Shown piece after piece: positions 12,217 to 22,737 of a DNA stretch of 64,000 bases. The stretch spans positions 62,001 through 126,000 of the forward strand of contig SWBL01000021.1 in assembly GCA_024195585.1 (NCBI GenBank), in the 5' to 3' direction. This DNA is from Aureobasidium sp. EXF-3400 (lineage: Eukaryota; Ascomycota; Dothideomycetes; Dothideales; Saccotheciaceae). The notes beneath the pieces are model-generated. The model had not been told where the DNA came from, did no database searches, and saw nothing but the letters and a program-made list of their open reading frames with translations. Numbering within the stretch: the stretch's first letter is position 1; every line of letters begins with the position of its first letter. The translations under genes were made by a program, and so were the position numbers.

Positions 12217-14274
12217 ATGGTGCATACCCCTCGAGCCAAGCCTGTGCTTGAGATCATGTACTTGCGACCCACCTCACATTGAAGCCTCCAGAGTGCTGAC
12301 TGGTCCCGACAGCCCAAACAACCGCTTCATCGTCTTCCACGGCGACCAGCATGAAGCCCAGACTATCAAGTTGAACGGCGTCGTCAGATTGACCACTCCG
12401 GATGCCATGAGCATCAAGAACGTCAAGATTTGGCTTGAGGGCAAGCGACGAATCTCGTGAGTCACTCGTCTGACAGTGTCGTGCGAACTCGGTGTGCTGA
12501 TGTCTAGGCAGATGGTTCTACATGGGCGGTATGGCAGCAGGCGAGGTGTCAGACAAAAAGACCTTCTGGCGTGAGGAACGCGCTCTGGGCACGTCTGGCA
12601 CTCACAAGATCAATTCGGGGACGATAGAGTGGCCCTTCGAGTACATTCTCGATCCCAGCATGCCCGAGAGTATCGAAGGCATGAACAGCACCTACATCGT
12701 CTACTACCTGCACGCAAGCGTCTCGAGGCCTGGCTGGAACGCAAAGGACATCACTACCACCCAGCACATCCGCATTGTGAGAACTCTGGGTTCCGAGCAG
12801 ATGGAAACAACTCGCTCAAGGGTACGCGTCTTGCATTCGATCGCTGCAACAACCATGCTGACTTTCTCTCCAACAGACCAACGCCGACATTTGGGCAAAC
12901 AAGCTCAGCTACAGTATCTCCATCCCCACCGATGCCGTTGTCTTCGGTACATCCATCGTTGCCGATGTTGAGCTATCACCCATTCGAAAGGGTGTTAAGC
13001 TCGGCAAGATCGAAATGAGGCTGATCGAGGCCGTCACCAAGAGGATACAATCTGCCGAGGTTCCCGACCAGCGTGGTGACAGATGCAAGGTCGATGAGTC
13101 GGACGTTGCAAAAGCAGAGATGGAGTTCCCTGAAAACTCGCGTGTCACTTTTGCTGACGAGAGCGCCGACAACCCTATCATGGAGGACGAGAAATACGTC
13201 TTCAAGGCAACTCTGGAGCTGCCCAAGTCTCTCAAGCAATGCAGGCAAGACGTCGATTCTCACAACATCAACATCACCCATCGTTTCAAGCTTATGGTCA
13301 ACATTCACAACCCTGAGGGCCATGTCTCCCAGCTTGTTTGCCGTCTACCCGTCAAGCTATTCATCTCTCCCAACCTGCCAGTCGACGACTCGAATGAGGT
13401 CCAGGTCGCCGCAAGAACCATGACTGATGCCGAATTGAATCAACAAGAAGTCTCTCTTAACGCCCCGCCGGAGTACGGACGACACCAGCTGGATGCTCTA
13501 TACAACGACATCAATACCGGTGGATACATGAGTCGCGCTCCCAGTGGATCAGCTACCCCCTTCTATGCCCAGAGTCGCAACGGATCTTCAGAAAACTTGC
13601 AATCTCTGAACGGTGTTGCTGATATGCATCACTCACAATCAATGGCTGCACTTGGTGGTGGTGGCGATGACGGCCACTTTGTACCCGCTCAGCTTCGTTC
13701 GCGTCTCGCCAATTTGCAAGACCAAGGATCAAGCAGACAAATCCGCGCCGCACCAGTAGCTCACCATTCTCCATCGGGCGGTAATACTCCTGCATACACT
13801 GGCAGCTACTTTGCTGCTCATTTCTCTCAGTCACACTCAGGCCATGCTTCTCCGCCACACCAGTCGCCCGCACATAGCGTACCAGAGTCGCGCCGAGCTT
13901 CTGGAGATGGCGAGGAGCCGCATGATGATACCGTGCCTCCAATGGACGATTTTGACATGGGCACATTGTCAAGAGTACCGAGTTACGGAGCTGCTGTTCG
14001 CACACCTGGACCGTTCACGCCTTTCCACGACGGACCTCCGAGTTACATGGAAGCGACCAGCAGACCGCCAAGCCCTACCCTGCAACTTCCCCAGAGGCCT
14101 GGTGCTGTCCATATGAGGAGCGGCATCAGCACTCCCGGGTCGCACTCTAGCACTCAAACATTAACCGGCGCTGTCACTCCCGGTAGCTATGCTCCTAGCG
14201 GCCTGACTCCTCTGACACAACTCCACGCCCACGAGGACAACCGCTTGCGTTTGCTGAGAGCAAGAGCGGATTAG
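12217..14274 (+). CDS. Arrestin-related trafficking adaptor, CreD/ApyA/Rod1-like
   Basis: Four exons: 12217-12257, 12313-12456, 12512-12821 and 12877-14274, with three introns of exactly 55 nt each. The product is 630 aa. The arrestin N domain starts at PNNRFIVFHGDQHEAQ; the characteristic PDAMSIKNVKIWLEGKRR and SMPESIEGMNSTYIVYY blocks follow, and the C domain includes CRLPVKLFISPNLPVDD. Two PY motifs for WW-domain ubiquitin ligases are visible, PPEY (about residue 408) and PPSY (about residue 551), in a Ser/Pro-rich tail. Such adaptors bring Rsp5/HulA ligase to nutrient transporters; Rod1/Rog3 and Aspergillus CreD act in glucose-induced endocytosis and carbon repression. The CreD, ApyA and other paralogue branches cannot be separated by eye. 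It lies 968 bp downstream of the creC-like gene on the same strand. Confidence 0.88.
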
Positions 14275-14564
14275 ATTTGACCAGTATAATGACGACGAAT
14301 AATATTATTAGCATTGGGAAGGGTATTTTTGTTATGCACGGGGCGCAACAGGTTTGGTGTTTAGGAACATCGCGCGCTCCAGAGCAGGTTTCGAGTTCGG
14401 TTGTGTTATTCCTTGTTTTTTTTTCTCGTTTGTTTCAGGGGAGTATAGACTTGATAGACTAGAACCTCTCTCCGCTCAAGCAAGTTTCATGTATGCGTTA
14501 CAGCATAATTCACTTCTATTCTTGATCTCATATTGTGGTGTACAACTATTTGTTTACGTCTAAA

Positions 14565-15584
14565 CTAGAGTTTGCTCAGCCTGCCATTCACAGCAGTCAC
14601 AAGAGCATATATCGTGCTCAACACTGGTACATCCATACCGAGCTCAACTGCTTTCTGCATGGGATACCCCAAGATGACATCTACCTCCAAAGGCTTCCCT
14701 TCCTTCATATCAGTATGCATGCTCGAATATATTCCCGGCATGCCTAATATCTTGTCCACCAAAGCATCTGCTAGTTTGTGTTCGAGAGGTACGTTACATC
14801 GATTAGCCACATCTATCACCTCATGCATCAGGCGTTTGGTTATCTCCATTGCTTGAGTAGATGATGCAAGCCAATCTTGAGTATTCACATCTGTGAGTGT
14901 GGTGATGGAGTTCCAGGCTGCATTCCAAGTAACCTTTTCCCAACGCTTGATCTGGATATCCTTCTCGACTTGGAACTTTGTCCCGCCGGTTTTGAGTAAT
15001 TCAGCAAAAGGGTTTAGTCTGCTTTGCTCGAGATCTTGAGCGAGGTTTGGATTGGGAAATAAACCCATTTGCATGTCCTCAGATGTTGTGTGTGTGATTA
15101 CACCTGGTGATTTTTGGGTGGCTCCTACCCAGGTTACGCAGCTGATGATAGTGTTCTGCGGGAAAGTGGTGCGGAATGGTTCTTCGTTGCCGACGCCGTT
15201 TTGGATGATGACAAATGTGGTTTGATCATTGACAGCAGATTTGAGGAGCGGAGGTATCTTCGATGGATTTACTGCTTTGTGGGCGCATACGATGTAGTCG
15301 AAAGGTGATGTAATTTCATCTGGCGTTTGGTAGACATTGTTGATGTTGACCGTGTGGTTTCCATGGTTCGCGCTTTCGATGTGCAGACCATCGTCTTTGA
15401 CTTGCTGATAGTTCGATCTTGCTACTACACTAAGAGACACGTTTTTATTGCGTCCGAGGATGAATGCATAAAAGCCTCCAATGCTGTATAGTCTTAGCCG
15501 ATTGCTTCTTCAGTAGTGATATTGAGATTCTCACGCTCCCGACCCAAAGAGCAGGACCTTGATATCTTTCTCTGGTGCTGACAT
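14565..15584 (-). CDS. Ketopantoate reductase-like NADP-dependent enzyme (ApbA/PanE family)
   Basis: Two exons, 15584-15535 and 15483-14565, separated by a 51-nt intron, encode 322 aa. The intron cuts through the Rossmann motif: splicing restores GSGAIGGFYAFILG, the GxGxxG nucleotide loop. The ApbA N-terminal domain continues with a YIVCAHKAVNPSKIPPLL strand and the conserved IIQNGVGNEEPF block. The C-terminal helical domain carries KVTWNAAWNSITTLT. Related fungal enzymes are usually annotated 2-dehydropantoate 2-reductase, but many are broader 2-oxoacid reductases. Its divergent promoter is shared with the b5/FMN dehydrogenase and holds a TGACCCCCA site, so I place it in the sugar-acid cluster. 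The true substrate may be another 2-keto acid. Confidence 0.88.
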
Positions 15585-15697
15585 CTCTGCTCAGCAATGC
15601 TCGTACCAAACTGAATTGAGATATATCACAAAGATTTCGTGGAGGGCCCAGGAGTGTGATGAGACAAGACCCTAGTGGATATCAAAAGCCGACGAAG

Positions 15698-15713
15698 GCG
15701 GGGTGATGCGGGG
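15698..15713. promoter_or_regulatory. Two CreA-type GCGGGG sites in the divergent promoter
   Basis: GCGGGG occurs at 15698-15703 and again at 15708-15713. Both fit the SYGGRG consensus bound by the carbon-catabolite repressor CreA/Mig1. They lie between the two divergent cluster genes. Their function is inferred from the consensus only. Confidence 0.4.
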
Positions 15714-15730
15714 GGCACAATTGTGAATCT

Positions 15731-15742
15731 GTGACCCCCACG
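15731..15742 (+). promoter_or_regulatory. Cluster motif GTGACCCCCACG
   Basis: One of the recurring TGACCCCCA sites found upstream of the cluster genes. It is about 105 nt upstream of the b5/FMN dehydrogenase ATG and about 150 nt upstream of the ketopantoate-reductase-like ATG, so it could serve both. Confidence 0.55.
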
Positions 15743-15845
15743 ATCCTCCGGAGATCTCGCTCGATACCTACAATAACAATCATACATATTGTGATGATGG
15801 CCAAGATCGTTTATCGATGTCTGGTGTATCTGCTACTGGAAAAAT

Positions 15846-17363
15846 ATGACGATAGTAGACGGTGCAGAGCTCGCGAAGCATAATAGTCGACAATCCTGCT
15901 GGCTTGCTATTCACGGCGAGATCTGGGATGCAACCGGTTTTCTAGAACAACATCCAGGCGGCGCAAACTTGATTCTTAAATTGGCTGGGAAAGATGCTTC
16001 TGACGAGTATGACCTCTTCCACAACCCTGACCTCGTCCGGGAGACTCTTGGACCCTATGCAAGAAAGGGGACAATAGACACCTCGACCATACCACCGAAA
16101 TTGGACAAAAAGCCAGATCCGGAATCAGAGGTCAAAAACAGTCCGCCGTTGAGCTCTATGATTAGTGTCAATGATTTTGAAAAAGTAGCAGAGAAGGTTC
16201 GTTGGCGACTATAATGAATAGATCGACCCTGAGCTGACCTACAGACAATGACGCCGACTGCATGGGCTTATGTCTCTTCAGGAGCCGACGACGAGATCAG
16301 TATGAGAGAAAATGCAAGAGCCCATCAGAAGGTCTTCCTACGTGGTCGGATACTGCGGAAAGTTGGGCGAGTCGATTGCAGTACGAACATCCTCGGCTAC
16401 CCCTCTGCCCTGCCTATTTACACTTCGCCAGTTGGCCTGGCCAAGTTGGTACATCCATTGGGGGAATGTGCCATTGCTGCAGCAGCTGGGAAGGAAGGCT
16501 GTATACAGGTAGTCAATACCGTGTCCAGTATGCCGATCGAGGATATTATGGATGCTAGGATTTCCCCAGACCAGGTAATTTTCTGGCAGCTGTACGCTGA
16601 TAAGGACTTGGAAAAGTCAAAGGCATTCATCAAAAGAGTCGAGAAAGCTGGTGTAGCAGCGATATGGCTGACCGTTGATTCTCCTGTTATCGGTAACCGT
16701 GAACGGGACGAGAGATCGAAATCAGTAGTTGATGTGAGTCTGACTTTCTCAAAATACAGCCCACACTCATTGACAATCGAGCAGATAGAAGAAAAATTGG
16801 AGCAAGTCGTCGAGACACCACAAAGCATTGGTATCGCAAAAGCCAACACCGGATTCATCAATGCCGACCTGGACTGGGGCATAATCTATTGGTTACGAAA
16901 ATCCACTGAACTGCCCATCGTCATCAAAGGCATCCAGTCAGTCGAGGACGCCGTTTCCGCTTTCGATCACAAAGTCGACGGGATCGTGCTTTCCAATCAT
17001 GGAGGCAGATCTCAAGACACAGCGCAGCCTCCCCTCCTAACACTTCTCGAGATCGACCAATATGCTCCACATGTTCTGGGCAAACATATGCAGGTCTTCG
17101 TTGATGGTGGGATCAGGCGAGGCACAGATATAATCAAGGCACTAGCACTGGGAGCAACTGCTGTTGGTATTGGAAGGCCAGTCCTATACAGCATGTCTGG
17201 TGGGTACGGTGAGCACGGCATCAGGCGTATGATCCAGATACTTCGGAACGAACTTCAGACAAACATGGCGTTTGTTGGCGCGAGCAATGTCAGGGAGATT
17301 GAGCGTAACATGGTCAATACGAGAAAGTTGGAGAGGATGATGGTAGGCTCAGTCAAGCTTTAG
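15846..17363 (+). CDS. Cytochrome b5 domain plus FMN-dependent 2-hydroxyacid dehydrogenase (flavocytochrome b2-like)
   Basis: Two exons, 15846-16196 and 16245-17363, with a 48-nt intron; 489 aa. Residues 1-75 form a cytochrome b5 domain with the heme-ligand block EQHPGGANLI and the second ligand in LFHNPDLV. Residues 115-485 form the FMN alpha/beta barrel: YVSSGADDEISMREN, the QLYADKD strand, AIWLTVDSPV, the IVIKGI lysine strand, SNHGGRSQD with the catalytic His and flavin-site Arg, and VDGGIRRGTDIIKALALGA. The family oxidises L-lactate, mandelate, glycolate or other L-2-hydroxyacids and passes electrons to heme. Unlike yeast Cyb2 there is no mitochondrial presequence: the b5 domain starts at the ATG, so a cytosolic location is likely. 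Its place in the cluster suggests a hydroxyacid made from the catabolic products. Confidence 0.92.
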
Positions 17364-17985
17364 GCACATTCCAGCCGTTCAGATAACGAGTGCAACGGCT
17401 GTTCGAGAGAGCATGTTGATGATACCAAGCTCTCGGTCAGGTTTGCAAAGGCATAGCGTACTCCAGCCGTAAAATTATATCTTCAGGACGAACGTAGAAG
17501 ACATTGACTAGAGTCGGTTGCGACTGCCTTCTCGTGAACAATGGTATGTAACATGTAAATCTGCAAAGATGCACAATACTCTCGAGAAACAGAACAGTGT
17601 CCACCGAGATGCGAGACACTCAGGGCTCTCTTTGGATACATCTCCGATCTGGAAATCATTGTGCCTTTTTATAGCGAGGAGGTCATCTCGAACACTCGTG
17701 GGAGAAGCCTACGGTTGGAGTCATAGACTCCAAAGGAAGTGAGGGTTCATCCTTGGGAACTATCAGATCACGATGTTGAACCCCCAAATGGGCCATGGTG
17801 CCCCCACGCCGATCTGCGTGGATCTCACAAAACACCCCGACGTCGTTGCAATATGTACCGAGTTTATCGGCATCTGAACAGAGCTGATCACGATCCATAT
17901 AAGAACATGTAGCCAAGGAAGATACATCCGACCTTGGTGCAAGAGCCACTTTCTTGATTCACAACATACGGATCAACTGCTCAAC
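17364..17985. promoter_or_regulatory. Upstream region of the galactonate-dehydratase-like gene, with two C-rich motifs
   Basis: Of these 622 nt the right half looks like a promoter. It carries TTGAACCCCCAAA (17775-17787), a variant of the cluster motif, and GGTGCCCCCACG (17797-17808), both about 180-210 nt upstream of the ATG at 17986. The left half follows the dehydrogenase stop and shows nothing else. Confidence 0.5.
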
Positions 17986-19643
17986 ATGGCGCCAATCAAG
18001 CTCATCGAATACTTCAGGGTAAAACCGCGTTGGCTCTTTGTCAAAATTACTGATGAAGATGGCCTAGTTGGTTGGGGTGAAGGCACTCTTGAAGGACATA
18101 CCCTGGCCGTAGAAGGAGCATTGGACGAAATTATTGTTCGCTTAATTGGGCAAGATGCGAAGTGTGTATGAAATCGGATTATTGCAAGACCGTCTGCTAA
18201 TTCAGGGAAGCCGCATTGAACACATCTGGCAATTGGTAAGTTCCTGCTATCAACATCGAGAGGCTACAATCTCTGACAATCTTGGGTTCGAACATAGATC
18301 TGGAGACTCGGTATGGATAAGAACCTATGATCGAGACCAAATACCCATTTTAACCATGTTTCGTGATGTAGGCTTCTACCGAGGAGGACCTGTGTTTATG
18401 AGTGCATTATCCGGTATCGATATCGCATTGTGGGACCTCAAAGGTGAGTAACTATTGGTTCGTTGGTACGACCATCTCAGGCTGACGAACATAGCACGGA
18501 GATTGAATGTCCCAATCTATGAGTTGCTAGGAGGCAAAGTTCGAGACAAGTGCCAGGTCTACTGTTGGATTGGTGGTGATAGACCTGCCGACATTGAGAA
18601 TGCCGCGTAAGTGACTCTGCCGATGGAAAAGCACGTTATCTCTAACAGCCGTGCAGAAAAGCAAGGAAAGCACAAGGGCTGACTTGTGTCAAAATGAACG
18701 CTACGGAAGACATTGGCTGGCTTGACGATGCGGCAGTACTCGATGCGACGGTCGAGCGTTTGAAGATTGTCAAGGGTCTCGGCTTGAACGCTGGTCTTGA
18801 TTTCCATGGTCGACTTCATCGCCCGATGGCTAAGCAGCTAGCAAAAGCTCTGGAACCATATCGACCACTCTTCATCGAAGTAAGTCGAAATGAGTCCATG
18901 TGCATATATGATGATTCTAACGTTGCCGTCACTCTAGGAGCCAATTCTGTAAGACTCCCTGTGAGAGTATGATTGAAATACACTGACTGAAAATCTGTAG
19001 GGTCGAACACCCTGAAGCCCTCAAGCAGCTAGCAGCCCAAACAAGCATCCCAATTGCCCTTGGAGAGCGTCTGTATCACCGTTGGGATGCGAAGCCATTC
19101 TTCGAAGCCGGAGTGATCGATATTCTTCAGCCTGATATTGCTCATGCTGGTGGCATATCAGAGACGAAACGTCTTGCCAATATGGCAGAGACATACGATG
19201 TTGCGATGTAAGACGAATGGAATCTCTGACCGATGAGCGTGTATACTGACGATCGATAGTGCGCCACACTGTCCTCTGGGTCCGATTGCTTTTGTGAGTA
19301 GCGAACACGAAGCCAGATGGAGTCGAAGTTTCTACCAGATATATACCGAGCTAATTGTTTTCAGGCTGCATCGCTGCACGTAGGACTTTCCACACCAAAT
19401 TTTGTCATCCTGGAAATGAGTCTTGGTATGCATTACAACACAGAAGCAGGTGATATTGATCTCAACACGTATTTGAAGGACCAGTCGGTGTTCGGTATCG
19501 ATGGTGGCTATGTTGCGGCTCCTACTGGACCAGGATTGGGAATCGAGGTAGACGAGGAGATGATTCGCAAGATATCAGCCGAGACCCAACCGTGGCAGCC
19601 AAAGGAGTTCTTCGGTCCAGATGGCTCTATCAGAGAGTGGTAG
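17986..19643 (+). CDS. D-galactonate dehydratase-like enzyme (enolase superfamily, mandelate racemase subgroup)
   Basis: Ten exons: 17986-18165, 18206-18235, 18297-18309, 18372-18443, 18495-18606, 18657-18879, 18938-18948, 19001-19207, 19260-19293 and 19365-19643. The product is 386 aa, about the length of bacterial DgoD. Exons of 13 and 11 nt restore IWQLIWRLGFYRGGP and FIEEPILVEHPEAL, which align with DgoD motifs. Metal-ligand and catalytic blocks are all present: GLDFHGR (Asp and His), IEEP (Glu), LGERL (Glu), APHCPLGP (His) and ILEMSLG. Chemistry expected: Mg-dependent dehydration of a C6 aldonate to the 2-keto-3-deoxy acid. D-galactonate is the best guess; another aldonate such as L-rhamnonate is possible. 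It is tail-to-tail with the cluster regulator and far more intron-dense than its neighbours. Confidence 0.9.
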
Positions 19644-19762
19644 ACAGACTTTGTGGACGCAGAACTTTAGACAATGCAGCAGAATAATATACTCTCTCAT
19701 AGAAATCATGACGCGTAACCGTGTGGAAGCTGGAAACGAGCTAGGATGCGAGATTTGTCAGT

Positions 19763-22358
19763 TCAAGCTCTTTCCAGGATCATGGTTGTGCACGAGTCGA
19801 GTATTTTCGAGGCTTCCAACAGCAGCTCCCACTCAGCGTGCGCAAAATCTTGAGCCAAGAGCTTACACAACGCACCGCATCCTTGAACAGACATCTGGCC
19901 TGGAAAGTTGTCAATACCTGACTGAGCACATCTCCGGATGTATATGCAGGCAACATCTTGCGATAAGACTTGGTTAGCATCAAGAGGTCCTTGCGATGTG
20001 ATGTGTGAGGGCCTATGGCTTGAGGCGTACTGATACGACCATATCGTCAACGCGGCCAGATACAGGACCCAGGGACGATAGATGGATGCATCATTGCGAC
20101 AAGTATAGTGTGTTGGCGTGACATGACTAGACATCTCTCCATCAATCCCTGGATCAGCGTTCAAAAGCGTCTCGTCAAGCAGCTCGAAAGCATGAGCGAC
20201 AGCCAACTTGGCCGAGCTGGTAGCAGCCCAACTGCGCATTCTTGTTGCACAACCAAGGTGATCTTTGTTGGTAATTTTACGCCCGAGCAAGCGCTTGTAA
20301 CCTGCGAAAAGTTGAGCATCTAGGATGTCTATGTGTGAAGTGATGAACGCCAGACGATACAGGATCGATGGGTGGAAAACCATGTCCCTGATACTGTCAA
20401 GTTTTCGATTATGCGCTCTCGACTTTTGGAGCGCTTTTTGGAAACTTTGACACCAATGGGTGTAAGCATTGAGAAGTAGATTCCTCCAACGCTCTTGTTC
20501 TTGGGCTGACGGCGTCGACTCCAAGAACTGTTGGTTCCTCTCGCGGCGTCGAATATGCCAGCCAACACTCAAAAGACCAGAACCTAGGATGATCCGCGCA
20601 CCGTGGTTTGAATGTACCTCGTGCCCATGCAGACATCTTTTCAGACTGTCCAGGAAGGGCTGCTGGCTGATACCGTGCATGGAGAAAGTTTCCTCCAGTC
20701 TCCAGACGTCCTCAGGACTCTGAGCAGCCCACATCGAATCATCGCAGGGCAACGGAAGCCTGATTTCGTAGGGCAAGATTGAACTCTCGTGTCCGAAGGC
20801 TACAGCATGTAGTGTATCCATCTGTAGAGCCGCAAAAACGACACGGTGCCAGGACTCATTTCGTGCCCAGCGACGCCACCAGTCAGCTTGTTTCGATGGT
20901 CCACCTTGCGGTTGTGCGGTCAATCCTGGCGAGGGACAACGGGTTGGAGGTTCTTCATCCTCGGCTTGGCCGACCATAGGACTGCCGCGCCGTAGCAAAG
21001 CTAGAGTTGAGGCGTGGTGGATGTAAGCTCGCTCGTGGAGGCGGCGGGATGAAAACATCTTCTCATAAAATTCGAGTAACAAGAGTGTTTGAGCCACCCA
21101 TAATGTTATAGGAGGTTCGGCTTCTGGGAAGATCTCCCACCGAAGATTGATGGCTATGAGATCTGCGAAAACACGGTAGTCATTTCGTGTCCCAATTGGA
21201 TGTGAGCGCACTATCTGGCCTGCACCTAGCATGAGCATTGCGAGAAGAAGAAGCAGTTGGCAGTCTTCGCTCCAGAAAGTTTGCTGATGAATGATAGGCA
21301 GCTGTATTGCCACGCAGGACCAGAAGCTAGACAAGCAGTCATGTAAAACCTTGGTTGTCACATTTGGTAGATTCGCTCCTTCAGCACTGAACAACAGATC
21401 TCCCTCTCCAAAAGTGGCTCGCAATCCTGGTGGTCGCTTCTTCGCGAGGAACGAATTGACAGTGCTGACAATCCTTGATCTGCATCTGGTAGATACTCGA
21501 ACATGAGCGTCCAATTCATTATCGTCTGGACTCTCTTGTAACGCCTCGGACGCTGGTATTGTAATCGATGAATTTTCGACAGAAGCATTGGTGGTAGTCT
21601 GATTAAATTGCCAGAAATCGTTTGTTGGCGAGCAATAATCGAGACCGAAGTCTACGTACGGCAAGTAGCCGGAAAGATCGAAATTCTGCTGCTGGCTACC
21701 AGGACTATTGAACAGCCAAGTCGCAAAGGTGTTGTTAACTTGATGAGGAGAAGATGTTGCGAGTCCAGAATGAGTCTCTGGCATTTCATTCTGCACCCAG
21801 TCCAGCATTTCCCTTCCTGCATCTAGAGTTATACTCTGACGCGGATCTGTAGGGTCGACATCCTGTGTGAGAGGTTGATGGCTGATTACTTCAGTTTCAG
21901 CATCGTTTTGGAAAGTCAGATTCGTGTCTCCAGCAAGGTTTACAACACTACTGTTTGTGCTTTCGAACATGGCGGCGCCATCATTTTGATCACTCGCTCT
22001 CGATGCTTCGCCATGTCTGGCTTGATGCCTCATACAAAGGTCAAGACGCACAAAGGTTTGATCACAGCCTTCAGTCTGGCATTGATACAATTGCTTTGGC
22101 TTGTCTGGTTCATGTTAAGATGGCATAACGACCACTCGTTCGATGTAACGCACGATTCAGCTGATGACGTTGCAGATGCTCAGCTCGAGAATAGATCTAT
22201 GCCGTTAATACACGATGCAATCAGGTGAGTAATCCAAGCCAAGAGGCAAATACCTTTGTGCAGCCCTCATGGTCGCATCTGAAGCGTTTGGGGGTATTCT
22301 TTCGGCTCGCCCTCTTTCGTCTCTGTTGCGACCCTGTGGGCTGTGAGTCGTCCATCAT
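19763..22358 (-). CDS. C2H2 zinc finger transcription factor with fungal-specific regulatory domain (cluster regulator candidate)
   Basis: Three exons: 22358-22254, 22196-22154 and 22104-19763, 829 aa. Splicing assembles two tandem C2H2 fingers: FRCDHEGCTKIYSRAEHLQ followed by RHQLNH, then YQCQTEGCDQTFVRLDLCM followed by RHQARH. Finger 1 is spread over all three exons. A basic stretch RRKRASRKNTPKR precedes the fingers. Residues of about 270-520 match the fungal_trans domain (VFADLIAINLRWEIFPEAEP, RNESWHRVVFAALQMDTLH). Factors of this build bind G-rich sites, consistent with TGACCCCCA in the promoters around it. An in-frame ATG at 22430 would add 24 residues but would place the palindromic motif inside the coding region, so I prefer the ATG at 22358. 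The role as regulator of the neighbouring genes is inferred from position and motif. Confidence 0.88.
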
Positions 22359-22405
22359 GTCAGACTGAGCGATCGAGTGGTTGCGAGAGGAAGCAAGAGC
22401 TGATA

Positions 22406-22425
22406 TGACCCCCACAGGTGGGTCA
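22406..22425. promoter_or_regulatory. Inverted-repeat operator candidate upstream of the C2H2 regulator
   Basis: TGACCCCCACAGGTGGGTCA contains TGACCC and its reverse complement GGGTCA separated by 8 nt, with the full cluster motif TGACCCCCA on the left arm. It sits about 50 nt upstream of the preferred start codon. It may be an autoregulatory site. Confidence 0.5.
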
Positions 22426-22430
22426 ATCAT

Positions 22431-22737
22431 ATGTCTAGTATTCCCGAGGTGCGTTGACCCCGCAGGGCATTTGGGGGGTTTGGGGGCGTCGGCTTTTGAG
22501 GCAACGCGCTCAAAATCTACGGCAGTGCGGTATCATGTCTGCAAGCAGATGTATTGGTAGTACACTGTGATCGATGACACTGGAAGTATAGACATCAACA
22601 CCTGCACATGATGAAGATTTGTCTTGTCTTGTCGATGTGTATTGAATTGTGTGCTAGAAGAAATCGACGCGTTTGACGGTGGCAGGAAGGAGCTTCGCCA
22701 AGGATTTTGAGACGTGCCCAAGTTTGGCGGTCTACAT
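22431..22737. other. G/C-rich promoter region of the regulator
   Basis: Between the regulator and the end of the aldolase gene. It contains TTGACCCCGCAGGG (22453-22466) and a run of G triplets to sextets around 22467-22490, again resembling degenerate cluster sites. Confidence 0.35.

Noticed and set aside
18237..18371. Single-exon reading through 18146-18451 in the dehydratase gene
   Set aside because: The open frame adds about 40 residues absent from the family; two introns plus a 13-nt exon restore the conserved motif exactly.
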